DNA of 64,000 nt from Dyella jiangningensis (GTDB taxonomy: Bacteria; Pseudomonadota; Gammaproteobacteria; Xanthomonadales; Rhodanobacteraceae). The stretch lies in the NCBI RefSeq assembly GCF_003264855.1, contig NZ_NFZS01000006.1:1-64000 (forward strand). Reading direction: 5' to 3'. Positions 1-8,819 of this stretch are shown in pieces. The first letter of the stretch is position 1; each line of letters opens with the position of its first letter. A model generated the notes under the pieces. The model ran no database searches. It was not told where the DNA came from and worked only from the letters and a program-made list of their open reading frames with translations. The translations under genes and the position numbers were made by a program.

Positions 1-91
1 GCTCGGCCACCTCCGTAACGGGGTAGCCACGCTCGCTAACCTGCTTAACCGCTTCAGCCTTAAACTCGTCAGTGAAACGCTTGCTGGTCAT
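1..91 (-). CDS. IS3-family transposase OrfA, N-terminal fragment (gene runs off the window)
   Basis: The 30 visible residues begin MTSKRFTDEFKAEAVKQV and continue into a serine-glutamate-arginine-glycine stretch. This is the characteristic start of IS3-family OrfA proteins, whose N-terminal helix-turn-helix binds the element ends. The start codon is at 91-89 with GGAGG a few bases upstream. In this family OrfA is normally followed by OrfB (DDE catalytic domain) through a programmed frameshift; that part would lie to the left and is not visible. The gene is transcribed away from hsdS and its start overlaps the broken hsdS tail in another frame. Confidence 0.85.
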   Translation of the reverse strand, partial: MTSKRFTDEFKAEAVKQVSERGYPVTEVAE

Positions 92-148
92 AGATCCTCC
101 GATCCTCAATAGACACTATCAGGTGTCTACGGAATCGGGGGCGTACCA
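1..148 (-). mobile_element. Left part of an IS3-family insertion sequence, cut by the window edge
   Basis: The minus strand carries the first codons of an OrfA-type IS3 transposase (next entry) with a good ribosome binding site, preceded by about 57 bp of untranslated DNA that breaks the neighbouring hsdS gene. The outer end is placed near position 148, because minus-strand sequence from there begins TGG and HsdS similarity stops at the same point. The exact end and the target duplication cannot be fixed, since the other end of the element lies outside the window. Confidence 0.75.
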
Positions 149-917
149 ACAGCTCGTCGTATGCTCTATCTCTTGGGTCTACCATATCTGTTGAAACATC
201 AACCGTTTCTGACCAGCTTCGCTCACTCCAGCCTCCCCTAAACCCCTTAAAACGAATCTCTGGTACGGCAGCGCCGCCTTGTGGGAACATCTTTTGGAGC
301 ATCGATTTTTTCAGCGCCGCTAGCTTGTCATGCTTGCGCTGATGCAGCCCAATCAGCCGATCCAGCTCTCGGAAATATTCACCGATTTGGGTTTGCTCGC
401 TGGCATCGCGTGGAAGCGTCACCGGCGTGCCCTTAGCTTGCTCAACTGTGTAATGGGCAATGGTGCCGATGTGGCTGATGCTTTTGAGGTATCGGCGAAA
501 AGGGTCAGAAGAGAGAAACGTGTAGAGATAGTGGCTATTCACTGCGTCGCGAATTTTAAACCAAAGAAGATCTGCGTCCTTAAAATATAGAGGCTCATCG
601 TTCTTGACTAAAAAGGGAATACCGATCGAGCCGCCACCAGTGACCAACAGGTCGCCTTTTTTAATGCGCCCTACCTTCGCGGAAAGCTCTTCGTAAAGCT
701 CAATGGAAATGAAAGCCTTTGTATTGTCGTCGCCTTTAAAGTGAGAAACGACATCGCTAGATCGGAAGAACGGAACTCCCGATTTGGTCCATTCATTTTT
801 ATGGACGCGTGCGGCGGATGTAATTGGAAATAGCTCCCCAAACTCCTTTTTATCCCAATCTCCACTGAACTTTCCAAACCGGATTCTTGGCGTCCTGCTA
901 TCGGTTTGCTCTGTCAT
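69..917 (-). pseudogene. hsdS: Type I restriction-modification specificity subunit HsdS, truncated by an IS
   Basis: HsdS gives a type I restriction-modification complex its DNA target through two recognition domains separated by long helices. Seen here: a first target recognition domain (about residues 15-165), the central conserved helix with QTQIGEYFRELDRLIGLHQR (about 175-212), and the start of a second domain (from about 222). Around residue 257, just after DRAYDELL, the reading frame enters IS DNA and stops about 25 codons later. Full-length HsdS proteins are usually near 400 residues, so most of the second domain and the distal helix are missing. The start lies one base after the hsdM stop, so the two are co-transcribed. 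A half-HsdS can sometimes work as a dimer, but a non-functional product is more likely. Confidence 0.85.
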
Positions 918-918
918 T

Positions 919-3501
919 TCAGCTCCCCGCCAGCAAGGTTTTCAATTCCGCGAGGCCTTTAAGGTCGAACTCGTTGGCATCCAATTCCCCGATCATGCCC
1001 GCTAGCTCGGTTTCGGTTTGCTGGATGTAACGGGCGTTGTCAGCGTAGGTGATTTGGTACTTTTGCACGATGGCGTCAAGCTTGCGAATCAGGCCTTCGA
1101 TCTGCTCATCGGGCAGGCTGTGGAGCTCATCGTGGAAAGGGATGATCCACTTGCGTTCGAGCAGTTCGAGGACCTGCGCGTCACTCAAGCCCTCGATCGT
1201 TGCCTTGGTCTTGAGATGCAGTGCGGCGGCACTTTTTTTGATCGCCGCTTTCAGGGTTTTCTCCTCGGCGAGCCAGTCGGCAGCCTTGATGATCCTTGCC
1301 TCGTAGGAGTCGGGATCGAAGTCGCCTGATTTCTTCGCCTCGGCAAGCAGGAGCTTCGCCTCCTTGGCGACGGCGGCATTGACGAATTTGTCGCCCGCGT
1401 CGTTGACTGTGTCGTTGCCCTTGTCTTCTTCGCTCAGGCTCTCCAAGGTTTCCTCTATCGAAGCGGTGATTTCGCTGAGTCGGGCTTCCTTTTCGCGCAG
1501 CGCATCCAGCTCCTTCTTGTGAAGGGTCAACTGCACCAGCTCGAAAGGCATGATTCGACCTTTCCAGCCCTCTTGAACCTCAACGTCTTTGCCATCCTTC
1601 TTTTTGGTGACCAGATTGGGATCCACAACGCGGGAGGCATCGAAGCCTTCAGTCTGAAGGATTTCCAGATCGATGGCGATGGGTTGCCAGTGATCGTCTA
1701 GGATTTGGTAGGCGTGATAGCGGTCGATGAGCGGCAGCGGAGCGAGGCGGGCAAACAGCGCTTCGCTGATGAGCGCTTCCTGTCGGGGAATCTGCAAGGT
1801 GAGGATCTGCTCCAGCAATACGCCGCGCAGCCAGGGCGTGAAATCCACAAAGGCGGCGGTGAATGTTTTGCCGTAGTTCTTCACCTCGGGATGTTCGCGG
1901 ATGACCTGGGCGAGGTCCTCCACCTGTGGCTGGGCGTAAGGCGTGCCGTTGTCGGTAAATAGGGCGGCGCGCAAGCTGGGAAACGCTTTCCAGAAATCCC
2001 CCAGCGCATCCAGCTCGCTCAGCGGGATGCCACCAAACATGGAGGCGTAGAGATCCCAGCTTTCTGCGGGCTCGGACGAATCCACATAGCGCGGGATGTT
2101 GAGGTTGTAGTCATTGGCCTGCAGCTCGGTCTTAGGCACGAGGCGGCTGAAGCGCGGCACGGTAACGCGGACGGTCACGGTATCAGCGATTTTCTTGATG
2201 TCGGACGCGCGCAGTCTGTTGTTTTTCCCCTCCTTGGTGAAACCCTTGGACGCATCCACGATGAGGACATCGCTGCTTTCGCGCTTCTGCCGGAGCACAA
2301 GGATGACGGTGGGGATGCCGGTGCCGAAGAAGATGTTGGCCGGCAGGCCGATGATCGTTTCGAGGTGGTCGTTCTCGATGAGATTTTTGCGGATTGCGCC
2401 TTCCTCACCGCCCCGGAACAGGACGCCGTGGGGCAAGACGATGGCCATGATGCCGTCTGGCTTGAGATGATAGAGATCGTGCAGGAGAAAGGCGTAATCC
2501 GCCTTGGACTTGGGCGCGAGGCCGAAGCGTGCGTAGCGAGGATCGCTGCCTTTGTATTGCGGGTCCCACTTTTGCGAGTAGGGAGGATTCGAGACGACAG
2601 CGTCGAGGTACAGCGGGTTGTAGGTATTTACCGGGTCTTGATCATCGAAATACGGCCAATCGTCTTCCAAGGTGTCGGCATTGCGGGTGACGATGTTGCT
2701 TGGAAGGATGCCGCGCATGACGAGGTTCATGCGCGTGAGGTTGTATGTGTTTTCCTTCAGCTCTTGGGCGAAGTATTTGATGTTGTCTTTATCCGCCATG
2801 TGCTTGGCGATGGACTGGCCGATATTGAGAAGTAGCGAGCCGGAGCCGCTGGTGGAGTCGTAAATCTGGATGGTTTCCCTGTCCCTCACATGGTGCGCGA
2901 TGATCTCGGACATGAGCACGGAAACCTCGTGCGGCGTGTAGAACTCGCCCGCCTTTTTGCCCGCATTGGCGGCAAACATGCCAATGAGATATTCGTAGAT
3001 GAAGCCAAGCACGTCGTAGCCCTGCCTGCCATCCATGGGTATGTCTTTGATGAGCTGGAGCAAGTCGCTGATGGCCTTGGTCTGCTTCGCGGCGGTATCG
3101 CCGAGCTTGCTCAAGCCGGTTTCAAGCGTCTTAAAGATGCCCTCGAAGAGCCGCTTGTGGTTTGGATGAATCAGGCGACTGAAGGCAGAGAGCGCGTCGC
3201 GCACGTGGGAAACATCGAAATCGCCCTTCTCTTCGATCCAGGTAGAAAACAGATGCGAGTAGGAGATGAAGTAGCCAATATGGCCTTTGATGTGATCAAC
3301 GGTTTCCGCGTCGTCCTCTGAGAGTGCGCGGAGTTCCGCGTCACTGAAGTCCTCGTCCTTCGCGAAGCGCACCAATTTGTCGGACAGGTATTTGTAGAAG
3401 ATGAACCCGAGGATGTAATCCTTATATTCGTTGGCCTCGATTTTGGAGCGCATCTGGTTGGCCGATTCCCAGATTTTGGCGGCGAGTTGTTGCTTATTCA
3501 T
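919..3501 (-). CDS. hsdM: Type I restriction-modification N6-adenine methyltransferase HsdM
   Basis: Modification subunit of a type I system: it transfers methyl groups from S-adenosylmethionine to adenine within the site chosen by HsdS. The N-terminal HsdM helical domain (IWESANQMRSKIEANEYKDY) is followed by GEFYTP (about 185-190), the SAM-binding motif DSTSGSGSLLL (about 215-225) and the catalytic NPPY (305-308). The protein is 860 residues, well above the roughly 500 of the classical subunit; residues after about 500 form a charged, helix-rich C-terminal extension found in a long-HsdM subgroup. The gene is tightly linked to hsdS. No hsdR is in the window; it may lie left of the IS or be lost. 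Confidence 0.93.
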   Translation of the reverse strand: MNKQQLAAKIWESANQMRSKIEANEYKDYILGFIFYKYLSDKLVRFAKDEDFSDAELRALSEDDAETVDHIKGHIGYFISYSHLFSTWIEEKGDFDVSHVRDALSAFSRLIHPNHKRLFEGIFKTLETGLSKLGDTAAKQTKAISDLLQLIKDIPMDGRQGYDVLGFIYEYLIGMFAANAGKKAGEFYTPHEVSVLMSEIIAHHVRDRETIQIYDSTSGSGSLLLNIGQSIAKHMADKDNIKYFAQELKENTYNLTRMNLVMRGILPSNIVTRNADTLEDDWPYFDDQDPVNTYNPLYLDAVVSNPPYSQKWDPQYKGSDPRYARFGLAPKSKADYAFLLHDLYHLKPDGIMAIVLPHGVLFRGGEEGAIRKNLIENDHLETIIGLPANIFFGTGIPTVILVLRQKRESSDVLIVDASKGFTKEGKNNRLRASDIKKIADTVTVRVTVPRFSRLVPKTELQANDYNLNIPRYVDSSEPAESWDLYASMFGGIPLSELDALGDFWKAFPSLRAALFTDNGTPYAQPQVEDLAQVIREHPEVKNYGKTFTAAFVDFTPWLRGVLLEQILTLQIPRQEALISEALFARLAPLPLIDRYHAYQILDDHWQPIAIDLEILQTEGFDASRVVDPNLVTKKKDGKDVEVQEGWKGRIMPFELVQLTLHKKELDALREKEARLSEITASIEETLESLSEEDKGNDTVNDAGDKFVNAAVAKEAKLLLAEAKKSGDFDPDSYEARIIKAADWLAEEKTLKAAIKKSAAALHLKTKATIEGLSDAQVLELLERKWIIPFHDELHSLPDEQIEGLIRKLDAIVQKYQITYADNARYIQQTETELAGMIGELDANEFDLKGLAELKTLLAGS

Positions 3502-3820
3502 GGTGACCGGTCATTAGTTTTTTATCACTCGGATTGGGCGAGATTCGCAGCCTCGGATGGGGTCTTAGACACGAGGGGCGGACGTTCAAACCTAGGCGGA
3601 AAAGTATCACACCCAAAACGGGCCTCAATGGACCCGCACTCCCACAGCCGGCAACTTAATGAGGCAAGAATTCCGCCGAAAGAGAAGGATTCAGAGACCT
3701 TTTTCGCCATAGGTCATAGTTCCGAACCTCACCCAAACTGCACCGCTCATAGACTCACCTAGCATTGGAATTTGAAGCCTTCCGCATGCCTGCGAAGCAA
3801 ACTCAAATACTTCCCAGAAG
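3502..3820. other. Intergenic stretch between hsdM and tRNA-Ile2
   Basis: These 319 bases have no convincing gene on either strand. They must hold the hsdM promoter, but no strong sigma-70 match stands out. Base composition is less GC-rich than the chromosome to the right, in keeping with island DNA. Confidence 0.5.
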
Positions 3821-3896
<76 letters not shown>

Positions 3897-4064
3897 ATTG
3901 CCTGCCGGCGTTGCGCCGGCGTGGGGCGGTCATGGTAGCGGGAGCGGGGGTGGGCGTCGACCGGATGGGCGGGCCGAAGAGGCCGGTGTCGATCCCGCGC
4001 ACGCTCATCCGTCGCATACATGAAGGCGGCCATGCTGGCCGCCCCTTGCCGCCAAGGAGCAGTC

Positions 4065-4421
4065 ATGTCTTACATCGATGGTTTCGTGATCGCCGTGCCC
4101 ACGGCCAACCGCGAGAAGTTCGTCGGACACGCCGGTACGCTCGACGCCGTTTTCCTGGAGTTTGGCGCCACCCGCGTGGTGGAGTGCTGGGGTGATGACG
4201 TGCCCGAGGGCAAGCTCACAGACTTCCGCCGCGCCGTGCAGGCGAAGCCGGATGAAACGGTGGTGTTCTCCTGGATCGAATGGCCCGACAAGGCCACCCG
4301 CGATGCCGGCATGGAGAAGGTGATGAAGGACCCGCGCATGGATGTCGCCAACGAGATGCCTTTCGACGGCAAGCGCATGATCTTCGGCGGCTTCGTGCCG
4401 GTGGTGAGCCTGCCGGGCTAG
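4065..4421 (+). CDS. DUF1428 family protein (YbaA-like)
   Basis: A 118-residue cytosolic protein of the DUF1428 family (E. coli YbaA type), a small ferredoxin-like alpha/beta fold of unknown biochemical role. Recognisable parts are the start MSYIDGFVIAVPTANREKF, the central GDDVPEGKLTDFRRAV, and the end PFDGKRMIFGGFVPVV. Length matches the family. The ATG at 4065 is chosen because AAGGAG lies six bases upstream; the longer reading frame from 4020 has no such signal. It stands alone between the tRNA and a short unknown gene. No function is claimed. Confidence 0.9.
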   Translation: MSYIDGFVIAVPTANREKFVGHAGTLDAVFLEFGATRVVECWGDDVPEGKLTDFRRAVQAKPDETVVFSWIEWPDKATRDAGMEKVMKDPRMDVANEMPFDGKRMIFGGFVPVVSLPG

Positions 4422-4619
4422 GCAAGCCCCTGGTCTGGCCGCCAAGGCCCGATGTCCGAGACCTCATGGTCTGGTCGCACCGGCCAGGCCATGGCTTGCC
4501 GCATCGGCTCTCTTCAGCCTGGTGGGCTCGAAGGGGTCCGCTCTGGGTCAATGGCGCATGGCAACCTGGCGGCTGCGGCGGTCATACGGGAAGCACGACG
4601 CCTGCCGATCCGGCGAAGG

Positions 4620-4838
4620 TCACTTCCAGGCTTCTTCGCTGCGTTGCTCGAAGTGGTCGTATGCGGTCACCAGGCCACCGAGGACTTCAGCGGTCGTTTC
4701 GAACAAGGCCTGTGCCTTCGGGTCGGTGACCTTGCCAACGTCCGAGCGGACGTGGCTGATCGACTGTTCCAGCATCGACTTGATCTTCTGCGTGTGGTGT
4801 CTCGGGTCGCTTTCGGGATAGTTGCTGGTGTTGCTCAT
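4620..4838 (-). CDS. Small conserved hypothetical protein (72 aa)
   Basis: A short, polar, probably helical protein starting MSNTSNYPESDPRHHTQK. It has no signal peptide or membrane segment and no family I can name. The start at 4838 is supported by AAGGAG eight bases upstream; an in-frame ATG 13 codons earlier has no such site. The amphipathic helices, about residues 14-70, could mediate dimer formation, but that is only a guess. It faces away from the DUF1428 gene and is monocistronic. Confidence 0.65.
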   Translation of the reverse strand: MSNTSNYPESDPRHHTQKIKSMLEQSISHVRSDVGKVTDPKAQALFETTAEVLGGLVTAYDHFEQRSEEAWK

Positions 4839-5485
4839 CGTCCATCTCCTTACTGTCTGTCGAACGGAAATACACACCCTGCCCTTCAGTGGCGAAGGCG
4901 TGGCATGGGCTCGGCAAACCAGAGGAAACGAAGGGCATCGCCAGAGGCGTTGCCGAGTTCAATCACTGGCGTCGGCGCAGTAGTCGATCATCGAGAGGAT
5001 GCTCAGGCGTTATAGAGAGCGGTGATCGTGCACTGCGAGGAGGCGTCGCTTCCCAACCGGCCCCGACCGTGAAACACGTCCTCCATTGAAGATGTGAGAC
5101 TCGCGTGGCGCGCGTCTATGGGGCGTGACCTGGCGGTGAGCGCCACGGAAATCCATCGGCTTTTCGGTAATGGCCCGAATCACCACCCAGGTTTTTCGCA
5201 GAGCGAAGCACTGCCGTTTCGCGAACTGCCGGCGCGATCTCGCCCGGCTTGGCCGCTGTGAGCCGAAATAACCAAATCACGGGGATGATTGACACTCATC
5301 ACGGGCGACTACTGCGCTCGCTCGGGCGAATGGTGATCTCCATGGATCAATGCGGAGCCGGCCACGGAACGGGGCGCCCAGGTCTCCAGTAGAACTACGT
5401 AGCCGGGTTCCGATCAACTACGGATGCCTGGCATCCGCCGCAAGGGCAAGCTGCGGTCATTTCAGACGCACAGGAGCGGCCACTG
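4839..5485. other. Long intergenic stretch before the DUF1254 gene
   Basis: About 650 bases with only short, unconvincing reading frames. No tRNA, clear terminator or repeat copy from the other families in this window was recognised. It should contain the promoters of the divergent 72-residue gene and of the DUF1254 gene. Confidence 0.45.
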
Positions 5486-6928
5486 ATGACCTCGCGTCTT
5501 CTCTTGGCGGCCATGGTTGCCGCGATCGCAACAGGGGCCATGCCGGTCCCGGCAAGTCCGGATACGTCGAAGAGCGCGGGGATCTCGTCCACGCCCAAGG
5601 AGTTGCAACACCGGAACATCGAGCGCCGCGCTGTCGAGGCGATCCTGTGGGGCATGCCAGCCGTCAATTTCCAGTTGATGCTCGATGCCTTCAAGGCCAT
5701 GGGTGGCGGACCCAATCAGGTCGCGTACTGGTCCCGGCCGGTGAACTGGAAAGACCAGACGCTGACGCCGAATCCGGACACGATCTATTTCACGCCGTTC
5801 TATGACACGCACGACGGCCCGGTAGTGCTGGAGATCCCGGCGGCGGCGGACGGCTCCATTACCGGCAGCGCCGATGATGGCTGGCAGAACCCGCTGGAAG
5901 ATGTTGGGCCGGCGGGCGTCGACAAGGGCAAGGGCGGCAAGTACCTGATCCTTCCTCCCGGCTACAAGGACAAGGTGCCCGACGGTTATATCCCGATGCC
6001 ATCGCATACGTACCAGGGCTTCGCGCTGCTCCGGTCGAACCTGAAGAGTGGCAGCGACGCCGACATCGCCAGCGCCGTCGCCTACGGCAAACGCATCCGG
6101 TTCTATCCCCTGCCCCGCGATGGTGCGGCGCCGGTGGAAACGCGGTTTGTCGATGCCTACGACAAGCCTTACGAGGCGACCATTCCCTATGACTCGCGCT
6201 TCTTCGACGCGCTCGACCGCTTCGTGCAGGCCGAACCGTGGTTGCCTCGCGACAAGGCCATGATCGATCCGCTGGCCGCCATCGGCATCCGGAAGGGCGG
6301 TACCGGTGATGCCCTGGCCGCGAACAAGCCCCTCTTCGACAAGGCGGCCGCTGAAGCCAAAGCCCTCATCGCGCTGTGGACGGAAGACGTGTTCGTTCCA
6401 CCGTTCTATGACGGGACCCACTGGGCCCTGCCGGCTTCTGCAAAGTTCGTGGAAGGCATGAGCACGGACTTCGCCGATCCGGACAGCTATCCGATCGACA
6501 GTCGGGCGGTTGCCTATTCCCTCGCCTATTTCTCGGCCAAGCATCTTGGCGCGGGACAGTTCTACCTGATGACCATCAAGGACAAGGAGGGCCGCCGGAT
6601 GGGCCACGGAAAGAGCTATCGACTGCACGTGCCCGCGAACCCGCCGGTCAAGCTCTATTGGTCCGCGACGGCTTACGACGGGGACACGCACGCGCTCATC
6701 CGCGACACCCGCTGGTCCAGCCGGGGATCGAACACGCCAGGGCTGCAGAAGAATGCGGATGGTTCGGTGGATCTCTATTTCGGGCCGAGCGCGCCGGCGG
6801 GCAAGACAAGCAATTGGGTGCCGACCCATGGCGATGGCAACTTCGAGGTGCTGTTCCGCTTTTACGGTCCGGAGAAGTCGTTCTTCGCGAAGACCTGGAA
6901 GCTGCCGAACATCGAGGTCCAGCCGTGA
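5486..6928 (+). CDS. Exported DUF1254/DUF1214 domain protein
   Basis: A 480-residue protein with a cleavable signal peptide (about residues 1-24, MTSRLLLAAMVAAIATGAMP), so periplasmic or secreted. After the signal come a DUF1254 domain (about 45-190; WGMPAVNFQLMLDAF, then NPDTIYFTPFYDT) and a C-terminal DUF1214 domain (about 370-475) with SATAYDGDTHALIRD and GNFEVLFRFYGPE. Both are beta-rich domains of unknown biochemical function that normally occur together. A shorter member of the same family lies 175 bp downstream on the same strand. The ATG at 5486 follows a weak AGGAG-like site. Confidence 0.88.
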   Translation: MTSRLLLAAMVAAIATGAMPVPASPDTSKSAGISSTPKELQHRNIERRAVEAILWGMPAVNFQLMLDAFKAMGGGPNQVAYWSRPVNWKDQTLTPNPDTIYFTPFYDTHDGPVVLEIPAAADGSITGSADDGWQNPLEDVGPAGVDKGKGGKYLILPPGYKDKVPDGYIPMPSHTYQGFALLRSNLKSGSDADIASAVAYGKRIRFYPLPRDGAAPVETRFVDAYDKPYEATIPYDSRFFDALDRFVQAEPWLPRDKAMIDPLAAIGIRKGGTGDALAANKPLFDKAAAEAKALIALWTEDVFVPPFYDGTHWALPASAKFVEGMSTDFADPDSYPIDSRAVAYSLAYFSAKHLGAGQFYLMTIKDKEGRRMGHGKSYRLHVPANPPVKLYWSATAYDGDTHALIRDTRWSSRGSNTPGLQKNADGSVDLYFGPSAPAGKTSNWVPTHGDGNFEVLFRFYGPEKSFFAKTWKLPNIEVQP

Positions 6929-7103
6929 GACGCGGCACGAGATGACGTCGAGCCTCTACTCCGGCGCGGAAGTTTGGCGGTACAGGCTCACAAGGGTGCC
7001 TCCGAGCTAAGGCAGCATCCCGGAACAGGTAGCACGCACTCCACGCATAGCACTGTGGATTTTCGACATCCCCAAGCCCCGTTCAACGTGCTGAGGTGAA
7101 GAC

Positions 7104-8132
7104 ATGATCCGCCCTACCGCCCTTGCTCTCGCGCTGGCCATGAGCGCAACCGCCATCGCGCAGTCGAACGATCCTGCCAAAGCAGTTCCTGTCAGTCCTG
7201 ACAACTTCGCTCGCGCGGAAAGCGACATGTACTTCGCCGAGGCCATCAAGCTGGCGGGCGGCATCGGCCGGTTCGATCACCGCCGCGAGGTGATGAACGT
7301 CAACAAGCAGACGGTAGTCCGCGCCAACCGCGACACGCTGTATTCGGCGGCCGTGTTCGACCTGGACGCAGGCCCGGTCACCATCACGCTTCCGGATGCC
7401 GGCAAGCGATTCATGTCCCTTATGGCCGTCAACGAGGATGAATACGCCATCGCGGTGGACTACGGCGCCGGGAATCACACCTATACCAAGGATCAGATAG
7501 GAACGCGCTACGTGCTGATCGCCGCGCGAACCTTCGTGGATCCCGGCGACCCCGGCGATCTGGGGAAAGCCCATGCCCTGCAGGACGCCATCAAGGTGCA
7601 ACAGGCGAACAAGGGAAGCTTCGAGGCTCCGCGTTGGGACCCGGTGAGCCAGAAGAAAGTGCGTGAGGCGCTCATCGCGTTGGCGGGAACGCTGCCTGAT
7701 ACCAAAGGCATGTTCGGCACCAGGAAGGACACGGACCCCGTTCGCCACCTGATCGGCGCGGCATCCGGCTGGGGCGGCAACCCCGACAAGGATGCCACCT
7801 ACCTCACCGTGACGCCGCCGAAGAACGATGGCAAGACCGTGTATCGATTGACGGTGAGAGACGTACCCGTCGACGGCTTCTGGTCGATCAGCATGTACAA
7901 CAGCAAGGGTTATTTCGAACCCAACACGTACAACGCCTATGCCATCAACAACCTCAGCGGCAAGAAGAACGCGGACGGATCCGTGACGGTGCAATTCGGC
8001 GGGTGCGACGGAAAGATTCCCAACTGCCTGCCGACCACGCCCGGCTGGAACTATTGGGTGCGCCTCTATCGCCCGCGTGCGGAGATCCTCGATGGCTCGT
8101 GGAAATTCCCCGAGCCGATACCGGCACCTTAG
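7104..8132 (+). CDS. Exported DUF1254/DUF1214 domain protein, short form
   Basis: A 342-residue relative of the preceding gene. A signal peptide (MIRPTALALALAMSATAIAQ) is followed by a short DUF1254 part (NKQTVVRANRDTLYSAAVFD, near residue 70) and a DUF1214 part (about 235-335; VPVDGFWSISMYNSKGYFE, then WNYWVRLYRPR). It is more than 130 residues shorter than its neighbour, mainly in the region between the domains, and the two are clearly divergent, so this is an old pair rather than a recent duplication. It may be co-transcribed with the upstream gene. Function unknown. Confidence 0.88.
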   Translation: MIRPTALALALAMSATAIAQSNDPAKAVPVSPDNFARAESDMYFAEAIKLAGGIGRFDHRREVMNVNKQTVVRANRDTLYSAAVFDLDAGPVTITLPDAGKRFMSLMAVNEDEYAIAVDYGAGNHTYTKDQIGTRYVLIAARTFVDPGDPGDLGKAHALQDAIKVQQANKGSFEAPRWDPVSQKKVREALIALAGTLPDTKGMFGTRKDTDPVRHLIGAASGWGGNPDKDATYLTVTPPKNDGKTVYRLTVRDVPVDGFWSISMYNSKGYFEPNTYNAYAINNLSGKKNADGSVTVQFGGCDGKIPNCLPTTPGWNYWVRLYRPRAEILDGSWKFPEPIPAP

Positions 8133-8336
8133 GCACATGGAAGCGTCACCGGCAAAGGCCGTCGATGCCATCACCTGCAAATGTCTCGAAGCGGTCGTGG
8201 TAGCTGGGCGGATTGGACGTCGCTCTGGCGGGCGCAACCGCCGTGGGGATGTGGGGATGTCGGCTTGCCGGCGCGGGTGACGTAGACTTTCCACCGACGC
8301 GCCGGGTGATGGCGCTTTGTGGATGAAGGATGCGTC

Positions 8337-8708
8337 ATGCGCGAGCTGATCGAGCGGTACCTGGCTGCCTATAACCGCATGGACGTCGACGGCATGCTGG
8401 CGACGATGCATCGCGAAGTGGTGTTTGAGAACTACACGGCGGGCGTGATGAGCGTGCGTACCCAGGGGGCCGATGAATTGCGGCACCTGGCGCAGAGTTC
8501 GAGCTACCTGTTTTCCGCGCGGCGGCAGTTGATCCTGGCTTATGAGGAGCGGGATGGCACGGCGACGGCGCACATCCTGTTCGACGGCACGTTTGCGGTG
8601 GACCTGCCCAACGGGGTGCGGGCCGGGCAGTCGATTACGTTGAATGGGCGCAGCGAGTTTCGGGAGCGGGACGGGTTGCTGGTTTATATCGGGGATTACA
8701 GTGAGTGA
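8337..8708 (+). CDS. Nuclear-transport-factor-2-like (SnoaL-fold) protein
   Basis: A 123-residue protein with the cone-shaped NTF2/SnoaL fold pattern: an N-terminal helix MRELIERYLAAYNRMDVDGM, the strand HREVVFENYTAG, and a C-terminal sheet ending FRERDGLLVYIGDYSE. Such proteins bind small hydrophobic ligands or act as isomerases or dehydratases, and the substrate cannot be told from sequence. No signal peptide. The ATG at 8337 has GAAGGA eight bases upstream, and an earlier in-frame start at 8319 lacks this. It stands alone. Confidence 0.82.
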   Translation: MRELIERYLAAYNRMDVDGMLATMHREVVFENYTAGVMSVRTQGADELRHLAQSSSYLFSARRQLILAYEERDGTATAHILFDGTFAVDLPNGVRAGQSITLNGRSEFRERDGLLVYIGDYSE

Positions 8709-8765
8709 GGTTTTGGGCCTGTTTTAAGGGCCGAACTTGGGGTTCGCGATAAGCGGTGACCGGGG

Positions 8766-8803
8766 CGCTGGGCCCCGGCCTGCGCCGGGGCGACGGGCTA
8801 AAA
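8766..8803. repeat. REP-like palindrome
   Basis: The motif GGCCCCGGCCTGCGCCGGGG followed by CGACGG folds into a GC hairpin and resembles the arm of the inverted repeat at 38678-38699 (TCCGGCCTGCGCCGGAATGA). It lies between two convergent genes, a usual place for REP elements. Confidence 0.5.
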
Positions 8804-8819
8804 ACTCTGGGGCGTTTCG

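Noticed and set aside
3525-3710. 61-codon frame next to hsdM
   Set aside because: No ribosome binding site, no signal or domain; overlaps another random frame on the opposite strand.
4889-5089. 66-codon frame in the gap before the DUF1254 gene
   Set aside because: Low-complexity arginine/serine-rich product without family or start signal.
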